Assembly: GCA_013360445.1 (NCBI GenBank)
Contig: JABWBP010000012.1
Span: 1 to 64,000, forward strand
Direction of reading: 5' to 3'
Length of the DNA: 64,000 nucleotides
Source: Calditrichaceae bacterium
GTDB taxonomy: Bacteria; Calditrichota; Calditrichia; RBG-13-44-9; J075
Positions 60,342 through 64,000 of this stretch are shown one piece after another; position 1 is the stretch's first letter, and each line of letters starts with the position of its first letter. A program made the position numbers and the translations under genes. The notes under the pieces are model-generated. The model was not told the DNA's origin. It ran no database searches and worked only from the letters and a program-made list of their open reading frames with translations.

Positions 60342-60827
60342 ATGACGGGACTGAATGAAGACAATGCGTCGGTGGTTCTGGTTGACGATGAAGAGATGGT
60401 TCTCACCAGCCTCAGCTCGTTTTTAACGCTGGAGACGACCTACGACGTTCATACCTTTACTTCTGCAAAAACGGCTTTAAAATTCATAGAAAACAACGAT
60501 GTTGATATTGTTATTTCCGACTATTTGATGCCGGAAATGGACGGCATTACTTTCCTGGGGAAGGTGCGCCACGTCAAACCGGAAATCCCCCGTATTATTC
60601 TTACCGGTTACGCCGACAAGGAAAACGCGATCAAGGCGATTAACGAGGTGGGCCTGTACCAGTATATTGAAAAACCCTGGGACAACGACGACTTGTTGAT
60701 TACCCTGCGCAACGGCCTGGAAAAACAGCGCCTGATGAAAAAATTGCAGGAAAAAATCGAGCAAATCAACAAAGCCTATGCGGATTTGCAAGGCATTCAT
60801 AAGGAGATCGTCAAAACATTTGTGTAA
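60342..60827 (+). CDS. Single-domain response regulator with coiled-coil tail
   Basis: A 161-residue protein with a receiver domain: VVLVDDEE (11-18) holds the acidic pair, Asp60 in IVISDYLMP is the phosphorylation site and YIEKPWDNDD has the conserved Lys. After residue 125 comes a coiled coil (RLMKKLQEKIEQINKAYADL) without an output domain, so it acts through protein contacts. The arrangement resembles receivers that lie next to HD-GYP or phosphodiesterase partners. The ribosome site is GAGGAGAGACCC. It ends 9 bp before the phosphatase gene. Confidence 0.9.
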   Translation: MTGLNEDNASVVLVDDEEMVLTSLSSFLTLETTYDVHTFTSAKTALKFIENNDVDIVISDYLMPEMDGITFLGKVRHVKPEIPRIILTGYADKENAIKAINEVGLYQYIEKPWDNDDLLITLRNGLEKQRLMKKLQEKIEQINKAYADLQGIHKEIVKTFV

Positions 60828-60836
60828 GGAGATTAA

Positions 60837-62024
60837 GTGCACTTCAAAATTATGCGCTATAGCAGCAGGGTGGTTTTTGTCGGCCTTGCCGCCCTGCTGA
60901 TCTTGCACTGCAAAGCCGACTCCCAACCTCAGCCCCTCACCCCGCCGCCTACCGCAACATATCCTTCCCCGCCGGATACCCAGATTCGCAATATTATCCT
61001 CTTTATCGGCGATGGAATGGGAATTTCTCACATAACCGCCGGGCGCTTGAAATCGCTTGGCGCCAACGGAAGGCTCCATATCGACCGGATGCCGGTAACC
61101 GGGCTTTTAATCAACCACGCGGCAGACAATTTGATCACCGATTCCGCCGCCGGAGCCACTGCCTTAGCCAGCGGGTTTAAAACCAATAACGCTATGATCA
61201 GCTTGCTCCCGGATAATACCCGGGCGGTAACCATTCTGGAAGCGTTGCGAGAAAAGGGCTTCGCCGCCGGGCTGGTAGCCACTTCGTCCATCACCCATGC
61301 CACCCCGGCCTGCTTTGCCGCCCACGTCCCGGCGCGGAAAATGGAACCGGAAATCGCCGCCCAATTGGTGGAAAGCGGGGTTGAGGTAATGTTGGGCGGG
61401 GGCAGGGCGTTTTTCATCCCCGAAGAGGACTCCGCCAGCAAGCGTTCGGACGATTTAAACCTGATTGAACGGGCAAGGCAGAACGGTTACCGGGTGGTAC
61501 AAAATCGCGAGGAGCTTCAAAAAATCAGCGAAGGCCGGGTGCTGGGATTATTCAACGACGATGAAATGCGCAACGAGCCGCACGAGCCGACCCTGGCGGA
61601 AATGGCCGCCAAAGCGATCGAACTGCTGCGCGGCAATGCGAACGGTTTCTTTCTGATGGTTGAAGGCAGCCAGATCGACTGGGGCGCACACGATAATTTA
61701 CTGGATTACGTGGTGCGCGAAATGCTCGCCTTCGATGAGGCGGTTAAAGTCGGCCTGGAGTTCGCCCGGGAAGACCGCCGCACCCTGGTGCTGGTCACCG
61801 CCGACCACGAAACCGGCGGGCTGGCGATCAACGATGGAAGCCTGGACGGCAAAGAATTGGAAGCGGGATGGACCTCCGGGCACCATACCGGCCAGCCGGT
61901 ACCGATTTTTGGGTATGGCCCGCACAGCCTCCGGTTCACCGGGGTTCACGATAACACCAGAGTGCCGATCATTTTGGCGGAATTGTTCGGCGTAGAACCG
62001 TTTCCGCGAATCCGGCGGGAGTGA
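60837..62024 (+). CDS. phoA: Alkaline phosphatase lipoprotein
   Basis: A 395-residue alkaline phosphatase releasing phosphate from monoesters. The GTG at 60837 is chosen because GGAGATTAA lies at the right distance; the ATG at 60852 is an alternative. LLILHC (Cys25) is a lipobox. Metal ligands and nucleophile are in LFIGDGMG (Asp59), DSAAGATA with the nucleophile Ser103, TADHETGG and the final WTSGHHTG His residues. It is probably anchored in the outer membrane facing the periplasm or outside. The position right after a response regulator gene suggests shared transcription. Confidence 0.9.
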   Translation: MHFKIMRYSSRVVFVGLAALLILHCKADSQPQPLTPPPTATYPSPPDTQIRNIILFIGDGMGISHITAGRLKSLGANGRLHIDRMPVTGLLINHAADNLITDSAAGATALASGFKTNNAMISLLPDNTRAVTILEALREKGFAAGLVATSSITHATPACFAAHVPARKMEPEIAAQLVESGVEVMLGGGRAFFIPEEDSASKRSDDLNLIERARQNGYRVVQNREELQKISEGRVLGLFNDDEMRNEPHEPTLAEMAAKAIELLRGNANGFFLMVEGSQIDWGAHDNLLDYVVREMLAFDEAVKVGLEFAREDRRTLVLVTADHETGGLAINDGSLDGKELEAGWTSGHHTGQPVPIFGYGPHSLRFTGVHDNTRVPIILAELFGVEPFPRIRRE

Positions 62025-62033
62025 GAGGGAGGC

Positions 62034-62158
62034 GTAGTGCGTGAAACGTGACTTGTAATGCATAACCAAAACGTAATACGCAATACGGAATACGCAGTAA
62101 ATCGCGTTGTATTTCGTATTCCGTTATTTTACGAAATACGCATTACGCAATACGTTTC
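62034..62158. repeat. Two-armed 7-bp word array (ATTACG family)
   Basis: The left arm (62034-62099) reads GTAGTGC, GTGAAAC, GTGACTT, GTAATGC, ATAACCA, AAACGTA, ATACGCA, ATACGGA, ATACGCA. The right arm (about 62108-62158) includes CGTATTC, ACGAAAT, ACGCATT, ACGCAAT, ACGTTTC. It shares word order with 32679-32720 and words with 5195-5327. Confidence 0.88.
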
Positions 62159-62194
62159 ACTTTCCACCCACAAAATCAGGAAAGGCAAATCTCC

Positions 62195-62977
62195 ATGATA
62201 CATATAAAAATTCCCTTAATCCTCGGATTCATCGCGGCAACCATTTTCAGCGGTTGCCACACGGCTCCTGCGCCTGTCCCCACCACGGCTCCTGCGCCTG
62301 TTCCGGTAACGCAACCGGCGCTGGAAGTTCAATGGCAGCGCCAGTCGGTTGAATACGACGCGATCTGCATCCAGACCTACCGGGCAGCCTGGCAGGCGGT
62401 GAAGGCGCAGGCCGCGGTTTTGCAGGAAGACTGGGCGGTAGTGTTAGACGTGGATGAAACCGTTTTGGATAATTCCCGCTACCAGGAAATTCTTTACGAA
62501 CAAAAGCGGCAATTCGACTATGCCTCCTGGGACGAGTGGGTACAGCGGCGGGAATGCCCTCCCGTACCGGGAGCGAAAGCATTCCTCGATAGCGTGCGTA
62601 CCCTGGGGCGCTTTGCCCATATCGTCTATATTACCAATCGCAAAGCCCACCTGGATGAACCCACCCGGGAGAATTTGCGTCAAACCGGCTTGTGGCGGGA
62701 TGATGACGTTCTATTATGCCAGCGCGATGGACAGGACAGCAAAGAGGCTCGCCGGCAAGAAGTGCTGAACGGAACCGGTCGCTGTGAAGGACGGGGAAAG
62801 CGCCTCATCATCGCCCTGGTCGGCGACCAGTTGCTGGACATGGAACCTTACCCGGAAGGGATCAGCATCAGCCCGGAAAATTTCAAAGCGCATTACCGGC
62901 ACTCCCCCTACTGGAATACCCGCTACTTTATGCTGCCCAATCCCATGTACGGATACTGGGTGGACGGGTATAAGTAA
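62195..62977 (+). CDS. HAD-family acid phosphatase, lipoprotein e(P4)-like
   Basis: A 260-residue lipoprotein (lipobox SGC, Cys21) followed by a duplicated PAPVPTTAPAPVPVTQ linker. LDVDET (84-89) is the HAD motif I with nucleophile Asp85, IVYITNRK motif II, and LVGDQLLDME the motif IV acidic pair. It matches the class C or e(P4) group, which dephosphorylates nucleotides in the envelope. It fits with the neighbouring alkaline phosphatase in a phosphate- or nucleotide-scavenging set. The gene follows a repeat array. Confidence 0.88.
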   Translation: MIHIKIPLILGFIAATIFSGCHTAPAPVPTTAPAPVPVTQPALEVQWQRQSVEYDAICIQTYRAAWQAVKAQAAVLQEDWAVVLDVDETVLDNSRYQEILYEQKRQFDYASWDEWVQRRECPPVPGAKAFLDSVRTLGRFAHIVYITNRKAHLDEPTRENLRQTGLWRDDDVLLCQRDGQDSKEARRQEVLNGTGRCEGRGKRLIIALVGDQLLDMEPYPEGISISPENFKAHYRHSPYWNTRYFMLPNPMYGYWVDGYK

Positions 62978-63054
62978 TACGCAAAGCGCAAAGAACATAG
63001 CGCATGGCTCTTTGAAATTTTCTCTTGAATAAATCATCCGAGAGGAGTAACTTC

Positions 63055-63084
63055 ATGCGGTTTACAGAGGGTATAAGGCTCTAA
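63055..63084 (+). other. Nine-codon ORF with strong ribosome site
   Basis: AGAGGAGTAACTTC precedes an ATG giving MRFTEGIRL and a TAA. On its own this could be chance; it is listed because a second, equally short ORF with a consensus ribosome site follows at 63170. Confidence 0.25.
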
Positions 63085-63169
63085 ATTTATATCGTAGCAG
63101 ATACTTAAACCTGTTGTAATACTCTGGCAATCGCGGTTGGCTAAATATGCTTTCTTCAGGAGGAATCGT

Positions 63170-63199
63170 ATGCTGGAGCTCAAAAAAAATACTCATTAA
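63170..63199 (+). other. Nine-codon ORF with strong ribosome site
   Basis: CAGGAGGAATCGT precedes an ATG giving MLELKKNTH and a TAA, 35 bp before the receptor gene. It may be a leader peptide or a chance match. Confidence 0.3.
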
Positions 63200-63233
63200 C
63201 TCACCGGGTTTAACTAATTTCATTGGAGGAACT

Positions 63234-64000
63234 ATGAAATATTTGTTTACGGTAGTGATGGTTTTGCTCCTGTCGGCAGTTCTGTTGGGGCAGGGTATTA
63301 CCAATGCTTCGTTTAACGGAACCGTTAAGGATAATAACGGGATGCCGTTAGTCGGCGCCAATGTCGTCGCCGTTCACGAGCCTTCCGGCTCGGTTTTCGG
63401 AGCTTCCACCCGGGATGACGGACGCTTCAACCTGGTTAACGTTCGCGTGGGTGGTCCCTACACGATAACCGTCAGTTATATCGGGTACACCGAGCAGAAG
63501 ATCGAAGACGTCATCATCAAGTTAGGCGAAGACCGCCGCCTGAACTTCACCCTGGTGGAAGAAGCGATCAAGGGGGCGGAAATCACCGTGGTGGCAGAGC
63601 GCAGCGAAATCCTGAGCGCTTCCAATATGGGAACCGCCACCAGCGTCTCCCTGGAGCAGATTGAGCGACTGCCGACTATCAATCGCTCAATCAACGACTA
63701 CACCCGGTTGACTCCCCAGGCAGCCAGCGCCGCGGGCGGAACCAGTATTGCGGGGAGCAACAACCGCTACAACAACTTCCAGGTGGATGGAGCGGTTCTG
63801 ACCGACCCCTTCGGCCTGCAACCCAACCGCACCCCCACGGATCAGATCAATTCCCAGCCTATCAGCTTGGACGCCATTCAAGAATTCCAGGTGGAAGTGT
63901 CTCCATTTGACGTCCGTTCCGGAGGTTTTGTGGGCGGCTTGATCAACGCCGTTACCCGCAGCGGGGACAATCAGTTCAGCGGTTCCGCGTATTATTTCGG
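63234..64000 (+). CDS. TonB-dependent receptor, N-terminal part
   Basis: The gene runs off the right edge; 255 codons are visible. A signal peptide ends near VLLGQG. Residues 25-110 are a carboxypeptidase-regulatory-like domain (GTVKDNNGMPLVGANVVAVH, DGRFNLVNVRVGGPYTITVS) and the plug starts near 125 (NRYNNFQVDGAV, LDAIQEFQVEVSPFDVRSG). It is an outer-membrane receptor of the SusC or RagA-like broad type, probably importing an organic ligand or acting as an Oar-like adhesin. The ribosome site is GGAGGAACT. Confidence 0.9.
   Translation, partial: MKYLFTVVMVLLLSAVLLGQGITNASFNGTVKDNNGMPLVGANVVAVHEPSGSVFGASTRDDGRFNLVNVRVGGPYTITVSYIGYTEQKIEDVIIKLGEDRRLNFTLVEEAIKGAEITVVAERSEILSASNMGTATSVSLEQIERLPTINRSINDYTRLTPQAASAAGGTSIAGSNNRYNNFQVDGAVLTDPFGLQPNRTPTDQINSQPISLDAIQEFQVEVSPFDVRSGGFVGGLINAVTRSGDNQFSGSAYYF

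Noticed and set aside
1-64000. tRNA or rRNA genes
   Set aside because: No cloverleaf with a TTCGANNC arm and acceptor stem was recognised and no rRNA-conserved segments were seen; a covariance-model scan would be needed to exclude a divergent tRNA.

Overview
The window carries about 50 protein genes, no recognisable rRNA, tRNA or CRISPR array, and no phage or transposase gene. It looks like chromosome from an FCB-group bacterium, most likely KSB1 or Calditrichota-like. Eight secreted proteins end in the type IX secretion (T9SS) sorting domain with the YPNPFNP signature. Lipoproteins, TPR proteins and soluble GAF or PAS-less histidine kinases are common, and a TonB-dependent receptor with a carboxypeptidase-regulatory domain starts at the right edge. 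This taxonomic reading is inference from protein families, not from a marker gene. Where core promoters are visible they are ordinary sigma-70 (TTGACA, 17 bp, TATAAT-like) at 4362, 6928, 25010 and 49277.

Layout. 1-4.3 kb: small lipoproteins, one T9SS cargo protein, and a lipoprotein gene that looks frameshifted. 4.4-11.9 kb: housekeeping genes (YbfF-like esterase, YprB-like exonuclease, mixed-clade phosphofructokinase, TPR lipoprotein, thioredoxin, EngB GTPase). 12.4-20.1 kb: a regulatory block (GAF histidine kinase, a two-domain prenol kinase fusion, a Ser/Thr kinase with a TolB-like and TPR tail, a GAF sigma-54 activator). 20.1-31.2 kb: DUF2442, a DUF4331/TPR/small-protein trio, then secreted hydrolases and T9SS cargo. 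31.2-32.7 kb: a VapBC-type toxin-antitoxin pair divergent from an NmrA-like gene. 32.8-43.4 kb: exported truncated haemoglobin, ATP-grasp enzyme, molybdopterin oxidoreductase, SDR, a CcmF-type haem lyase pair, a possible small selenoprotein and a Gfo/Idh/MocA enzyme. 43.7-49.2 kb: two large paralogous T9SS proteins. 49.3-57.5 kb: QueE, a dockerin-bearing hydrolase, a Crp/Fnr regulator, and T9SS and non-T9SS hydrolases. 57.7-64 kb: YdjM-like membrane protein, a cNMP-domain protein/histidine kinase/response regulator module, alkaline phosphatase, a P4-type acid phosphatase and the receptor.

The most striking signal is between the genes. At least 16 intergenic loci hold arrays of short degenerate words, mostly 7 bp and sometimes 6, 8 or 9-10 bp. 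At most of them a second array, the reverse complement of the first, follows after a spacer. The words differ from locus to locus but the architecture is the same: array, spacer, reverse-complement array. The 5' arm typically begins at, or includes, the stop codon of the upstream gene. Three loci (5.2, 32.7, 62.1 kb) share the same words. A separate 322-bp nested palindrome with REP-like GTCCCGTCAGGGACG units lies at 41.7-42.05 kb. Immediately after it is a 30-codon membrane ORF whose UGA may be selenocysteine, followed by a Cys and a possible SECIS-like hairpin.

Functionally the region suggests a heterotrophic cell with a heavily decorated surface (T9SS cargo, lipoproteins, phosphatases, a TonB receptor) controlled by several soluble phosphorelay and cyclic-nucleotide proteins, with c-type cytochrome maturation present.
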